DNA of 64,000 nt from Halalkalibacter sp. APA_J-10(15). GTDB lineage: Bacteria > Bacillota > Bacilli > Bacillales > Bacillaceae_D. Position numbers and translations under genes: made by a program. Shown here piece after piece: positions 43,737-53,354 of the stretch. How positions within the stretch are numbered: the first letter of the stretch is position 1; each line of letters opens with the position of its first letter. Where the stretch lies: NCBI RefSeq assembly GCF_023017105.1, contig NZ_JALKEV010000001.1:496001-560000 (forward strand), written 5' to 3'. Below the pieces are notes generated by a model that saw only the letters and a program-made list of their open reading frames with translations, searched no databases and had not been told where the DNA came from.

Positions 43737-44524
43737 AACAGGAACACCTTCTTGAAGTACAGCGTAATAAGAACTTGCTCCTTTGGGGTTTTGTGGTTGT
43801 CCTTGTACTGTTAACGATATGGTCTGCATTTGAAACAGGCTTTTCTATCCCGTCCCTTTTTTCAGGAGCGACTCAAGCTGTTTCGTTTATTATGTATGAT
43901 TTATTTCCACCTGATTTTTCTGTACTAGTAAGCTTAATTCCTCCGGCGCTTGATACGATTTACATGAGCTTTGTGGCGATGGTTATTGGAGCGATCATCG
44001 CAACTGGCTTAGCTTTTTTGGCAGCTGCAACGACGTCACCACATCCAAGTGTACAAATATTCATGCGGGGATTTAGTTCGCTATTCAGAAATATTCCTGT
44101 GTTTATTTGGGCAATTGTTCTAACAGCTTCTTTTGGTCTTGGGGTGTTAGTTGGAACGTTATCTTTAATTATCGTTTCAGTTGGAGCGCTAACGCGAGCA
44201 TTTGCAGAGGTGCTTGAGGAAATTGATATGGGTCAGCTAGAAGCAGTTAAGGCAACAGGTGCGAACTATTTTCAAGTATTAGCACAAGGTGTGATGCCAC
44301 AATTTTTACCGGGATTTTTCGGATGGACGTTATACATGCTAGAAATTAATGTTCGTGCTTCAACGATCATCGGAATGGTTGGCGGTGGAGGGCTAGGCTT
44401 TGTCATTCAATCAAATATTAAGCTTTTCCAATATGGTCAAGTATGTATGGGCGTTATTCTCATTCTATTTATTGTGCTAATGACTGAATGGCTGACAAAT
44501 CAAATTAGGGAGCGAATTATATGA
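43733..44524 (+). CDS. phnE: PhnE-type ABC transporter permease 1
   Basis: 263 residues, about six membrane segments. PPALDTIYMSFVAMVIGAII, RGFSSLFRNIPVFIWAIVL and EEIDMGQLEAVKATGANYFQ (EAA loop) identify PhnE. GTG 43733 overlaps the phnC stop by four bases and the following ATG overlaps its stop. Inner-membrane channel half. Confidence 0.93.
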   Translation: MKQEHLLEVQRNKNLLLWGFVVVLVLLTIWSAFETGFSIPSLFSGATQAVSFIMYDLFPPDFSVLVSLIPPALDTIYMSFVAMVIGAIIATGLAFLAAATTSPHPSVQIFMRGFSSLFRNIPVFIWAIVLTASFGLGVLVGTLSLIIVSVGALTRAFAEVLEEIDMGQLEAVKATGANYFQVLAQGVMPQFLPGFFGWTLYMLEINVRASTIIGMVGGGGLGFVIQSNIKLFQYGQVCMGVILILFIVLMTEWLTNQIRERII

Positions 44525-45336
44525 GAGGAGATATCGTCGTTCATAAGGAATTAAATAAAACAAGTCAGCGTGAAAAGAAAAATCGCTTTATGAGGATCGT
44601 ACTTATAGGTGCTATACTTTTTTTCTTCTTCTCGTTGTATCAATTAAGTATTGATTACGGTAGATTGTTTTCGGGTGTTTGGACCTTTCTCCAAACGTTG
44701 ACAATCATGGTACCACCTGATTTCACCTATTGGCGAGAAGTGTTAGCAGCAGCGTTAGAGTCGCTTCAAGTGGCGATTGTCGGATGTGTCCTTGCGATTA
44801 TTATTGGGTTTGGGCTAGCCTTTCCAGCAGCAGATAATTTAACACCACACCGAACGATTTCGTGGCTGCTAAAAGGGTTCGCCTCACTTGTACGAGCCAT
44901 TCCAACGTTAATTTGGGCTCTTATTTTTATCGTTGCCGTAGGAATGGGCCCTTTTCCAGGTATTTTAGCGATAATGATTGGATCGATCGGAATGCTGATT
45001 AAAGTTTTTGCTCAATCGATTGAAGAGGTTGAGCATGGTGTGATTGAGGCGATGCAGGCTACGGGGGCTAATTGGTTTGCAGTCGTTATCCAAGGTGTCA
45101 TTCCGACCGTTATGACAGCATTGCTAGCTTGGTGCATTATGCGTTTTGAAGGCGACATTGCTGAGTCTACGATACTAGGTGCGGTTGGTGCTGGTGGAAT
45201 TGGCTGGGAGCTGATGCACGCGATGCGGCTATATCGCTTTGATCAAGCGTTCTTTGTCGCACTCGTTATCTTTGTCATGGTATTTAGTGTTGAATTTGTA
45301 TCCAACCGACTGAAAATGAAATTAAAACATACATAA
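44521..45336 (+). CDS. phnE: PhnE-type ABC transporter permease 2
   Basis: 271 residues, paralogous to the preceding gene: ESLQVAIVGCVLAIIIGFGL, KGFASLVRAIPTLIWALIFI and EEVEHGVIEAMQATGANWFA (EAA loop). The pair likely forms a heterodimeric channel, as in many two-permease phn/ptx operons of Firmicutes. Overlaps phnE1 by four bases. Confidence 0.93.
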   Translation: MRGDIVVHKELNKTSQREKKNRFMRIVLIGAILFFFFSLYQLSIDYGRLFSGVWTFLQTLTIMVPPDFTYWREVLAAALESLQVAIVGCVLAIIIGFGLAFPAADNLTPHRTISWLLKGFASLVRAIPTLIWALIFIVAVGMGPFPGILAIMIGSIGMLIKVFAQSIEEVEHGVIEAMQATGANWFAVVIQGVIPTVMTALLAWCIMRFEGDIAESTILGAVGAGGIGWELMHAMRLYRFDQAFFVALVIFVMVFSVEFVSNRLKMKLKHT

Positions 45337-45350
45337 ATGGCGGTGGTAGA

Positions 45351-46136
45351 ATGAATATACAGCAAACAAATCGATTAATAGAATTTACGGGAACATTTAA
45401 TTTTCGTGATCTAGGTGGCTATGAAACAACGGATGGACGAAAAGTGAAATGGGGAAAGGTTTTTCGGTCGGGAAATTTAAGTATGTTAGACGAACAAGAT
45501 ATGAGACAAGTGCAGCAGTTAGGAGTTACAGCGATTTGTGATTTGCGTGCGGAAGATGAACTAGAACGATTTCCGACCCCATTGATGGAATTCATTCAGT
45601 CGTATCATGTTCCTGTCATTCCGAATAATGGGGATGAAGAGTATCGTCAAGCACTTGATTTAACGGAAGAATTTGTTGCAAGGCTATCAAAGCCAGGGGA
45701 TGTATTAACGCAATTAAATGAGAAAATGACCGTTTATACAACGGCGTATCGAAAGGTATTTGATGTGTTATTAGAAGAAGAAGGAGCCGTTCTATTTCAT
45801 TGTATGGCAGGGAAAGATCGTACCGGAGTGATGGCTGCTCTTATTTTAAGTGTCCTAAATGTCCCAAGAGACATCATTGTAGAGGATTATTTATATACGA
45901 ATCGGTCATCAGATCGCTTAAAGAAAAGCTTAGCCTCTCATGATCATGAGCATATCAAAGTGCTAGATGCTAAGGTGGTTGAGGCGATGCTTGAAGCTCG
46001 TATGGAATACATTGAAGCTTTTTTCACTAAGATTGATCGTGATTATGGAAATGTTTACAATTATATGGCAAAGGCAATTGGATTATCGGAAGCTGAAATT
46101 CAATTACTGCATGAAAAATTACTAGAGCGATTATAA
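45351..46136 (+). CDS. Tyrosine-phosphatase-family (DSP-like) phosphatase
   Basis: 261 residues. FTGTFNFRDLGGYETTDGRK at the start and LFHCMAGKDRTGVMAALIL near residue 150 (HCxxGKDRTG Cys-phosphatase loop) place it in the bacterial Y_phosphatase3 group, related to MptpB/PTEN-like enzymes that often act on small phosphoesters or lipids rather than proteins. ATG 45351 lies 14 bases behind phnE2, so it is co-transcribed with the importer. Likely hydrolyses the imported phosphate ester inside the cell (inference from context). Confidence 0.9.
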   Translation: MNIQQTNRLIEFTGTFNFRDLGGYETTDGRKVKWGKVFRSGNLSMLDEQDMRQVQQLGVTAICDLRAEDELERFPTPLMEFIQSYHVPVIPNNGDEEYRQALDLTEEFVARLSKPGDVLTQLNEKMTVYTTAYRKVFDVLLEEEGAVLFHCMAGKDRTGVMAALILSVLNVPRDIIVEDYLYTNRSSDRLKKSLASHDHEHIKVLDAKVVEAMLEARMEYIEAFFTKIDRDYGNVYNYMAKAIGLSEAEIQLLHEKLLERL

Positions 46137-46354
46137 AAGGAAGAAGAAGCAAGAAACTACGATGTGGCTTCTGATCACGCGCTATATGTGATTCCTCATT
46201 CCGCCATTCTCTCTATGTCACTCTTTTTCGTGTCGCTCCGTACTAGTTTCTCACTTTTGATTTGCCTAGCAATGGCTTCACTCGTTGCTCGCTTGTTACT
46301 AGAAAACCACTCATATTAAGCGAGCAAAATAAGCGAGGGCCTCCATTACTTAAA
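46137..46354. other. Intergenic stretch with a solitary repeat unit
   Basis: Contains one GATTCCTCATTCC unit (46190-46202) of the dispersed repeat family without the other three units, and otherwise no gene. A short direct repeat AAGCGAG occurs near 46318 and 46331. Confidence 0.45.
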
Positions 46355-46395
46355 AGGGTACCGAAAAAGTTAAAACCAAACTTTTTCAGTACCCT
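46355..46395. terminator. Terminator hairpin of the dispersed GGCACTGAAAAAGTT family
   Basis: AGGGTACCGAAAAAGTT pairs with AACTTTTTCAGTACCCT around an eight-base loop. It lies between the convergent phosphatase and zinc-ribbon genes. Confidence 0.85.
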
Positions 46396-46472
46396 CTAGA
46401 TTTATCTATGGAAGAAAATATCTTTGTACGCTTTCAGCCCGGAATTCCTTATGCGTTCATGAATGTTACTTA

Positions 46473-47222
46473 TTAAAAGAAGTTCATAAATGTCATTCGT
46501 TCAACTAAATCTGTTAGAATGCTTTCGCTCACTAAGTAGGACAAGAAACCAAGTGCGACATAGGTAAGGAAAATGCCATAAAAGGTATCAAGTCCTCCGT
46601 TATTTTCTCTATGAAGCGAGAAAATGGTTACAGCGATTGCCACAAAGTAGCCGAGTGAAGCAAGAATTACTAAAAGAACACTAAAAGTAATGATAGATAC
46701 AAGAATAAGAATGTTGGCTACAATTAAAATAGCTGTTGGAATCGTCATAAATGCTCCGAAACGAGCAATAATGGTTTTATAATTTACTTCAACCTTCATC
46801 AGCTTAGCTACTCCGAGCATAATGGCTGCTAGAATGAGGAGCATGATAATCGAGACGATAGCTGGCATAAAAACGATATCAGAAAAAGAAAGAGGCATAA
46901 AGCCCATACTCATTTTACGAAGTACATTATAGAGAAAGAGTGGCAACAAAATTGAGTATAAAATCATTGAAATAAGGCCATTGATCATATTATTTTGCCC
47001 AAGGTGAGCAGAAAATTGATATGGATGTTTTAATGCTGACTTAGCAAAGGAAAAGTATTGTTTTCCTACTTCCTTGCTTTGCTCTAAATAAGCATTCTGA
47101 GCAGCTTCTGTCGTTGTACTGGCAGCAGCTATCTCACCAGTATCGGATGTTTTGGTGCCACAGCTTGTACAAAATTTCGCTTCAGCTTCTAAAGGTGCTT
47201 GGCAATTTGTGCAGTTTGTCAT
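46473..47222 (-). CDS. Zinc-ribbon membrane protein (Yip1-like)
   Basis: 249 residues. CTNCQAPLEAEAKFCTSCG at the N-terminus is a four-Cys zinc ribbon; the C-terminal part (residues about 75-240) holds five membrane segments with a loose Yip1-like pattern. It follows the TcaA-like gene by 15 bases in the same direction. Function unknown; zinc ribbons of this kind often mediate contacts between membrane proteins. Confidence 0.75.
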   Translation of the reverse strand: MTNCTNCQAPLEAEAKFCTSCGTKTSDTGEIAAASTTTEAAQNAYLEQSKEVGKQYFSFAKSALKHPYQFSAHLGQNNMINGLISMILYSILLPLFLYNVLRKMSMGFMPLSFSDIVFMPAIVSIIMLLILAAIMLGVAKLMKVEVNYKTIIARFGAFMTIPTAILIVANILILVSIITFSVLLVILASLGYFVAIAVTIFSLHRENNGGLDTFYGIFLTYVALGFLSYLVSESILTDLVERMTFMNFF

Positions 47223-47237
47223 AAGAGATCCTCCTTG

Positions 47238-48677
47238 TTATTCAGAACCGTCACGATGAACGGTCTCATCATTTTGATCAAAATAAGAGTAATAGTAGCC
47301 CACAACGATCCAGTTATTATCTGATGAATCATAGGCTAAAGATAGTTCTAATGATTCGGTCTTCTCATCAGTCATCATTTCATCAAACCATTCATATTCC
47401 TCTTCATATACAAATTGAACAGGTAAATTTACGATAGGCATTTCATCGTAGTAGCTTAAATAAGCGGTATGTGGGTTGAAGGATGCTTCAAGGAATTTAA
47501 GCGAATATTTCCGCTCCTCATCAAAGTAATTTTCTATATCTGACTTAATCGAACTAGAAACAGTTGTAAGGCCAGAGCTATCATTATTCGTACGGGCATT
47601 GGCATATTCCTTAGCAAATCTAAAGGCAGTTCCAACCACATCATCAGCGATATCATCGGTTAATAATCGATTAATTGATAAGTAAATGTAGCTATGATCA
47701 ATCGCTTGCTTATCTGTGACAATCGTTCCCCATGGGAAATCGAGTTCAGCATGAACCTCATAGCTGCCATCAAGGGAAATGGGACCAAGTGCTTCATCAT
47801 ATTGATCCTCTAATGAAAATTCGATATCCTCATCGTTAATATAAATCCGCGAATCATCAACAAAGCCTTCATAATCAGAGTCAATGACAATATAGTCTCC
47901 ATATAAATAAAGGTCGACATACGTGTTGTTCCAGCTAGGGTCAATTAATTGTAATTCATTAGAGCTCTCCAATAACGAATAGTCTCCTGTATACGAGGCA
48001 CTTACTTCATAAATACCTGGCATGTATGGACCGAACTCTTGTTCAAAGTCTTCATTGAAACTGACCATTAATTCTTCACCATTTAATGTAATGATGGCAT
48101 CTTCATAGTTTGTTGATAAGGTGAAGTAAAAGGGCATCACTTGGATACGGTAACGGTCAAAGAGGAAAGCTGTCCTCCCAACTTGTTCTAATGTAAAAAT
48201 CGATGAATCCTCATAATAAAAGTCATCAGGATGATTTTGATCATAAAAGTCGGCTTTGCTTTCTAATTGATCCATTAAAAAGTCATAGTATGAAGGGTTG
48301 TTGTTTAAATATGTAATTAAACTGTCCACACTAGCTTCATCAATCGTCATCCGTGAGTCATTTGTATAAAGTAAAGACATGACTCTACTTGTATCCTCTG
48401 ATAAAACCGCAGATTTAAAATTTTCTACGATTTTATGTTGGTTGGTAAGCGATGCTCCAGCTTGATAGCCAATAAATAATAAAATAATAGCAGCGAGAAT
48501 GGTTCCTCCAATCATTTTTTGCTTTTTTGAAAATGATTGGAAAGAAAAAGAGGATTTACTTTCAGTTGCTTGTACGTTAGATGTTGCTTCATTGTTTGGC
48601 TGTACGGATGTACCGCATTCACCACAAAAAACGGCACCTTCATTTAGTTGGGTGCCACATTCTTTACAAAAGGTCAT
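47238..48677 (-). CDS. TcaA/YvbJ-like zinc-ribbon membrane protein
   Basis: 479 residues. CKECGTQLNEGAVFCGECG zinc ribbon, one membrane segment at about 56-74, then a large extracytoplasmic part with repeated beta-rich domains (about 80-480), as in TcaA of staphylococci and B. subtilis YvbJ. TcaA relatives influence glycopeptide resistance and cell-wall behaviour. Starts at ATG 48677 behind AGGAGGCGCAACC and is co-transcribed with the following zinc-ribbon gene. Confidence 0.8.
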   Translation of the reverse strand: MTFCKECGTQLNEGAVFCGECGTSVQPNNEATSNVQATESKSSFSFQSFSKKQKMIGGTILAAIILLFIGYQAGASLTNQHKIVENFKSAVLSEDTSRVMSLLYTNDSRMTIDEASVDSLITYLNNNPSYYDFLMDQLESKADFYDQNHPDDFYYEDSSIFTLEQVGRTAFLFDRYRIQVMPFYFTLSTNYEDAIITLNGEELMVSFNEDFEQEFGPYMPGIYEVSASYTGDYSLLESSNELQLIDPSWNNTYVDLYLYGDYIVIDSDYEGFVDDSRIYINDEDIEFSLEDQYDEALGPISLDGSYEVHAELDFPWGTIVTDKQAIDHSYIYLSINRLLTDDIADDVVGTAFRFAKEYANARTNNDSSGLTTVSSSIKSDIENYFDEERKYSLKFLEASFNPHTAYLSYYDEMPIVNLPVQFVYEEEYEWFDEMMTDEKTESLELSLAYDSSDNNWIVVGYYYSYFDQNDETVHRDGSE

Positions 48678-48993
48678 GGTTGCGCCTCCTAGGTCTAAGT
48701 TGTTTATATAAACACTGTATGACCAGTGTGATTTTTGATTAATACAATGTAAGATTGTTTAACAATGAAACAACTAATACGAGTATAGTATACAGGAAAA
48801 TAGTCATGAATGATAGGAGGAATATAGACTTTTGTATTAGTTCAAATGAAATGGATAGAAAATGGAATAAATCATTTAAGTAAAAACTCAATACAAGCTT
48901 TAAGAACTCTTAACAGTTTCTTAATATTTTTTGTGTAGTATTTAAATGTGGAAGCTTAAAGAAAATGACTATGGAAAGTTAGGAAGTTCCTTC

Positions 48994-49704
48994 ATGAATG
49001 AATCTATTTTGTTATTAGATGCAGGCAACGATTTGATGGGTATGTTAAAAAATCATTTACCTAATTATAAATTTTATCATGATAAGACAATTGATCAGGC
49101 ATTAAGGGATGCCATAATAAAACATGTAAGCTTAATCATCATCATGAAGGATCACTTTACGGATACAGGTGGGCATATATGTCAGCAATTTAGAATGCAA
49201 AATATTCAGACACCCATTGCTGTTATTTCTTCTTCTACAGATGAGTATGATATGGTGGTGGCTTATGAACTAGGAGCGGACGACTATGTGACGCTTCCTA
49301 TTAATGAGCGGGTTTTGTTAGCAAGAATAAAGGCTCAAGTACGTCGAAGTTATTTGTGTAATATGAAAAGTTTTGAAATCGGACCTGAGCGAACTTTAAC
49401 AGTTGGTAAGCTGAGAATATTCCCTGAAAGTTATAGGGTAGAAGTACAAAATCGTAAGTCTGATCTAAGTGGAAGAGAGATGAAACTGTTACTGTTTTTT
49501 TATGAAAACAAAGATAGAGTATTAACACGTGCAGAGCTATTAGAAATATGCGATTCAAGTGATGAGCGTATTATTGATACGTATGTCAGCAAGCTAAGGA
49601 GAAAGATTGAACCGAAACGAACGAAGCCAACGTATATCGAAACGGTTAAGCATGTTGGGTATCGCTTTCGTGTTCCGGTCATCGGTTCAACAGAAGTACA
49701 ATAA
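48994..49704 (+). CDS. OmpR-type response regulator with degenerate receiver domain
   Basis: 236 residues. Receiver-like domain (1-115) ends in AYELGADDYVTLPINERVLLARIKAQVRR, and a winged-helix DNA-binding domain follows with LSGREMKLLLFFYENKDRVL and YVSKLRRKIEP. The receiver has lost key residues: the phospho-acceptor Asp after strand 3 is Met (LIIIMKD), the conserved Lys is Leu (VTLPIN), and the N-terminal acidic pair is DA. It probably works without phosphorylation. ATG 48994 follows TTAGGAAG, which favours it over ATG 48946. No kinase gene is adjacent. Confidence 0.85.
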   Translation: MNESILLLDAGNDLMGMLKNHLPNYKFYHDKTIDQALRDAIIKHVSLIIIMKDHFTDTGGHICQQFRMQNIQTPIAVISSSTDEYDMVVAYELGADDYVTLPINERVLLARIKAQVRRSYLCNMKSFEIGPERTLTVGKLRIFPESYRVEVQNRKSDLSGREMKLLLFFYENKDRVLTRAELLEICDSSDERIIDTYVSKLRRKIEPKRTKPTYIETVKHVGYRFRVPVIGSTEVQ

Positions 49705-49715
49705 ATGGTATAGAG

Positions 49716-49757
49716 TGTGCCTGTTCAGGTTGTGTTACCTGAATAGGCACTTTTTTA
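49716..49757 (+). terminator. Rho-independent terminator after the response regulator
   Basis: GTGCCTGTTCAGGT pairs with ACCTGAATAGGCAC around a six-base loop and is followed by TTTTTTATTT. Confidence 0.9.
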
Positions 49758-49957
49758 TTTAGACACGACGTAATTTTGAAAAGGTATATATCGGCGATTT
49801 GTGTAATAAGGAGACAATGGACCTATTAGTTTATTACGATCATTAGTTGTGTCGAACAGCCATACTTATTAGATGGATAAGTCGAATAATTTGAACGTTC
49901 AACAATAATGAGTTCATTATAAAGAACGTAAAAGAGTGTGTATTACTAGTGGAGTTA

Positions 49958-50035
49958 ATGAAAGGACGCTTTATCAATCATTGTATAAGCGCTTTTCTAT
50001 TGTGGCTAGTGGTGTTCTATTATCGACAAAAATAG
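49958..50035 (+). CDS. Possible small hydrophobic peptide, 25 residues
   Basis: ATG 49958 follows AGTGGAGTTA and encodes a 25-residue peptide with one hydrophobic core (CISAFLLWLVVFYY) and basic ends. It lies in a 750-base gap with no other clear gene. Support is limited to the start signal. Confidence 0.25.
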   Translation: MKGRFINHCISAFLLWLVVFYYRQK

Positions 50036-50122
50036 TCAAATTCAACCTATTGTTCTTCATAAAGAACGATGGTACCTTTGTAGTAGTAAGAGCGATGAAT
50101 CTTATTTTAGGAGGTGATAAAT

Positions 50123-50248
50123 TTGCCATTAGTGCGCTTGAAAAGTATATGGACACCGTTAAGTTTAGTTGGTATAAAATTATTGAAAGATGATTATGGT
50201 GCTTATTATATTAAGGTATGGGGCTCGGATTTAAAAAAGCTAGGATGA
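50123..50248 (+). CDS. Possible small basic peptide, 41 residues
   Basis: TTG 50123 stands five bases behind a perfect AGGAGGTGA ribosome-binding site (50109-50117). The 41-residue product (MPLVRLKSIW at the start, DDYGAYYIKVWGSDLKKLG at the end) matches nothing I recognise. The strong site suggests translation, either of a real small protein or of a gene remnant. Confidence 0.35.
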   Translation: MPLVRLKSIWTPLSLVGIKLLKDDYGAYYIKVWGSDLKKLG

Positions 50249-50402
50249 TTTTGGAATTATACAGTTAATTATTTCATTGTTGAATGATTCAATATTATAG
50301 AGTGTAGAGAGCTTTTTAGCATTTGGGGTCAATGATATGTTCGGAGTATATTTATATAAATTCTTGTGCTGGCTTATTTATTATGAAAGAAATGTATACC
50401 TA

Positions 50403-50443
50403 AAGGCCCCAAAAAAGTTTGGTTTTTAACTTTTTTGGGGCCC
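50403..50443. terminator. Terminator hairpin of the dispersed family
   Basis: AAGGCCCCAAAAAAGTT pairs with AACTTTTTTGGGGCCC around a short loop, ahead of the convergent chemoreceptor gene. G/C base differs from other copies (GGCCCC instead of GGCACT) but is compensated on both arms. Confidence 0.85.
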
Positions 50444-50507
50444 TCGTATACCTCGCTCCATTTTTATCCTAACCTAGATAGGGAACGTATAACGATTCGT
50501 ACAAAAG

Positions 50508-52190
50508 TTATACGTTAAATTTTTGAATAGATTGTTGTAATTCTTCAGCTAAGTGAGCGAGTGAGCTTGCCGATGATGCGATTTCTTCCATTGTAGCCAA
50601 TTGCTGTTGAGAAGAAGCGGAATTTTCTTGGCTCGATTCAACATTTGATTCTGCGATTTGTTGGATCGATTCAACTGAAGTAAGCACGTATTCACTAACA
50701 CTTGTCATTTCTTGAATAGATGCTGAAACTTCCTGTACTTTTGCTGTGACGATTTCGACGCTTGCCTTAATATCGCTGAATGTGTTTGTAACTTGATCTG
50801 TTGCAGCAACACCTTTGCTAAAGCGTTCATTTCCGCTTTCCATAGAGCTTACAACTCGGTCGGTTTCCTCTTGCATATTAGAGATCATTTCATAGATTTT
50901 ATTTGCTGACTTTCCAGATTCTTCGGCAAGCTTCCGTACTTCATCGGCTACGACAGCAAAGCCCTTTCCATGTTCACCAGCACGAGCTGCCTCGATGGCT
51001 GCATTTAAAGCAAGTAGGTTTGTTTGTTCTGAAATGCCTGTAATGAGGTGAATAATTTCACCGATTTCAGCTGACTTCTTACCTAGATTCGTGACGGAAG
51101 CAGATGTATCATTCATGGATTCAGCGATGGCATTCATTTGCGCATTTACTAATTGAATGGCCTTAGAACCGTAATCAGTCGACTTTGCTGTTTTCTCAGA
51201 GTAGGATGCCATCTCATGACTATTATGTGCGATTTGTTGTAGGCTTCCATTCATTTGTGTTAAGGAGCTAGACACTTGATTAATACTTTGCAGCTGTTTA
51301 TCTGCCCCTTCAGAAGTATTCAAGGCAAGCTGGGTCATTTGCTCAGATGCACGCGAGCTTTGCTCCGAGCTAGCAGACATTTGTTCTGAGCTTGCTGAAA
51401 CCTGATGACTGGCTTCAGATGTTTTAAGAATAAGCTGACGTAGTTGCTCCTGCATCGAATGAAGCCCCTGTGCAAGGGTAGAAAGCTCATCTTTTGATTT
51501 TAGTTTCATAGGTTCGCCTGTTAAATCACCCATCGCAATCGCGTTAAGACGTTGTGTGATTTTCTTTAAATTGGACGATAAGTATCGACTAAAGAACAGC
51601 GCATAGATGACGGAGCCTGAAACGATCACAATCGTTAAAATAATCGATAACCCTACTGTTAATTGGTAAGAAGAGTTATTTGTTTTAAGCAGCTGTTCTG
51701 CTTCTGTATCATTGATTTCAACAAGTGCCATTAAATCAGCCGATGTCGACTCAAATAATTGCATACCTCCATTTAAACCTTCTCGAGCATCATCATACCT
51801 TTGCGATGAGATGAGTCCTCTGTTATTTCGTACACGGCGCTCGAAGCTAGACCAGCTTTCAGAGAATTGTTCAAAAAGCTCTCTTTCATGAGCTGTTAAA
51901 GGCATTTGTACATACTCATCTAAAATCATGCTGATCTCATCTAAATTTTGAATCGCTTCATTCGTTAATGAAGGATCTTCATTAATAATTGATTGCACCA
52001 TTAGAAAGTTTGTGTTTTCTGTTAGCCTTGCAAGGTCAACGAGGTGTTTCGTTGGGACAAGTCGCTCATGGTAAATGGTATTCGCATCACGATTTAACTC
52101 AGTTAAATTATAAATCGCATACGAAAGTAATCCTAGACATACTAGGATGACACCTAAAAATGAAAATAGTAATTTCTTCTGTAAATTCAT
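50508..52190 (-). CDS. Methyl-accepting chemotaxis protein
   Basis: 560 residues. TM1 at about 8-27, an extracytoplasmic four-helix-bundle sensor (about 30-175), TM2 at about 178-198, a HAMP domain ([20 protein letters not shown]) and the long cytoplasmic coiled coil. The hairpin tip reads [30 protein letters not shown], broken here as the standard MCP core that couples to CheA/CheW. Ligand unknown. ATG 52190 follows AGGAGGAAATC. Confidence 0.95.
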   Translation of the reverse strand: MNLQKKLLFSFLGVILVCLGLLSYAIYNLTELNRDANTIYHERLVPTKHLVDLARLTENTNFLMVQSIINEDPSLTNEAIQNLDEISMILDEYVQMPLTAHERELFEQFSESWSSFERRVRNNRGLISSQRYDDAREGLNGGMQLFESTSADLMALVEINDTEAEQLLKTNNSSYQLTVGLSIILTIVIVSGSVIYALFFSRYLSSNLKKITQRLNAIAMGDLTGEPMKLKSKDELSTLAQGLHSMQEQLRQLILKTSEASHQVSASSEQMSASSEQSSRASEQMTQLALNTSEGADKQLQSINQVSSSLTQMNGSLQQIAHNSHEMASYSEKTAKSTDYGSKAIQLVNAQMNAIAESMNDTSASVTNLGKKSAEIGEIIHLITGISEQTNLLALNAAIEAARAGEHGKGFAVVADEVRKLAEESGKSANKIYEMISNMQEETDRVVSSMESGNERFSKGVAATDQVTNTFSDIKASVEIVTAKVQEVSASIQEMTSVSEYVLTSVESIQQIAESNVESSQENSASSQQQLATMEEIASSASSLAHLAEELQQSIQKFNV

Positions 52191-52415
52191 GATTTCCTCC
52201 TAAGCATATGATTTCTCTCCATAATTGCTTTCTCTTTATCTTTATTTTTTTATTTAATAAAGAGGCCTTTTATACTATAATACCATTTTTTTTGAATAGT
52301 ACAAATGTAGTGAACTTGTCATATTCAAGGAACTGCAATTATATACTGTATCGTCACATTGTTTCTGTTTGTTCTTTGATAGAGACAAGAAATTTTAAAG
52401 GGGGATGATGGTACG

Positions 52416-53354
52416 GTGAAAAAAATAGGATTGGTTGCAGGAGCAATGCTTCTTCTTGTACTAGCTGCATGTGGTTCAGATATTGAAGATGTAACGATTA
52501 TGACCGGGGGGGAGCAAGGGACGTATTTTCCGTTAGGTGCTGCGTTAGCTAACAATATTATTAATGAACATGTTGATGGGGTAAATGCCGAATCAGTAAC
52601 CTCTGGAGCATCAGTTGTAAACATTAATGGTCTTGTTGATGGCGATGCCCAAATGGCGCTCGTACAAAATGACATTGCGTACTATGCAAGCGAAGGGATC
52701 AATATGTTCGAGGAGGAAGGGCCGTTATCTGGATTTCATGGAATCGCGACTTTATATCCAGAAGTCATTCAAATCGTGACATCAGCAGATAGTGGCATTG
52801 AGACCGTTGAGGATTTATCAGGAAAGAGAGTGGCTGTTGGTGATCTAGGATCTGGTGCAGAAGCAAATGCGAAGCAAATTCTTGAAATTCATGGTATTAC
52901 GTATGAAGACATTTCAGAAGAATATATGGATTTTGGGACAGCAGCTGGAAATATTCAAGATGGTAATGTCGATGCAGCATTCATTACAGCCGGTTTACCA
53001 ACAGGAGCGGTTGAGGCATTAAGGGCAACAAAGGAGCTTCGCCTCGTTGAAATTAGCTCTGAAAAGCTTGGTGAATTAGCAGCTGCTTATCCATACTATA
53101 CAGAATATGTAGTGGAAAGTAATGTATATGGTACGGATGGAGATGTCACAACTGCAGCGGTTTTAGCGATGTTAGTCGTTGATGAGGATTTACAAGAAGA
53201 TTTAGTCTATGACATAACAAAAGCGATGTTTGAAAATGTGGACCAGTTCAGTAATGCGCATCAGCAAGGTACAAATATTACATTAGACTCTGCACTTGAT
53301 GGGATGCCGATTACGATTCATCCAGGAGCTCAACGTTATTTCGATGAACAATAA
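52416..53354 (+). CDS. TAXI-type TRAP transporter substrate-binding lipoprotein
   Basis: 312 residues. Signal sequence with lipobox LAACG, then the TAXI domain: TIMTGGEQGTYFPLGAALAN, DLSGKRVAVGDLGSGAEANA and DAAFITAGLPTGAVEAL are the expected blocks. Captures an organic acid such as glutamate or related anions outside the membrane. GTG 52416 behind AAGGGGGATGATGG. Heads a three-gene operon. Confidence 0.9.
   Translation: MKKIGLVAGAMLLLVLAACGSDIEDVTIMTGGEQGTYFPLGAALANNIINEHVDGVNAESVTSGASVVNINGLVDGDAQMALVQNDIAYYASEGINMFEEEGPLSGFHGIATLYPEVIQIVTSADSGIETVEDLSGKRVAVGDLGSGAEANAKQILEIHGITYEDISEEYMDFGTAAGNIQDGNVDAAFITAGLPTGAVEALRATKELRLVEISSEKLGELAAAYPYYTEYVVESNVYGTDGDVTTAAVLAMLVVDEDLQEDLVYDITKAMFENVDQFSNAHQQGTNITLDSALDGMPITIHPGAQRYFDEQ

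Noticed and set aside
49936-50193. Open plus-strand frame of 85 codons in the gap after the response regulator
   Set aside because: No ribosome-binding site; two shorter frames in other phases have better start signals.
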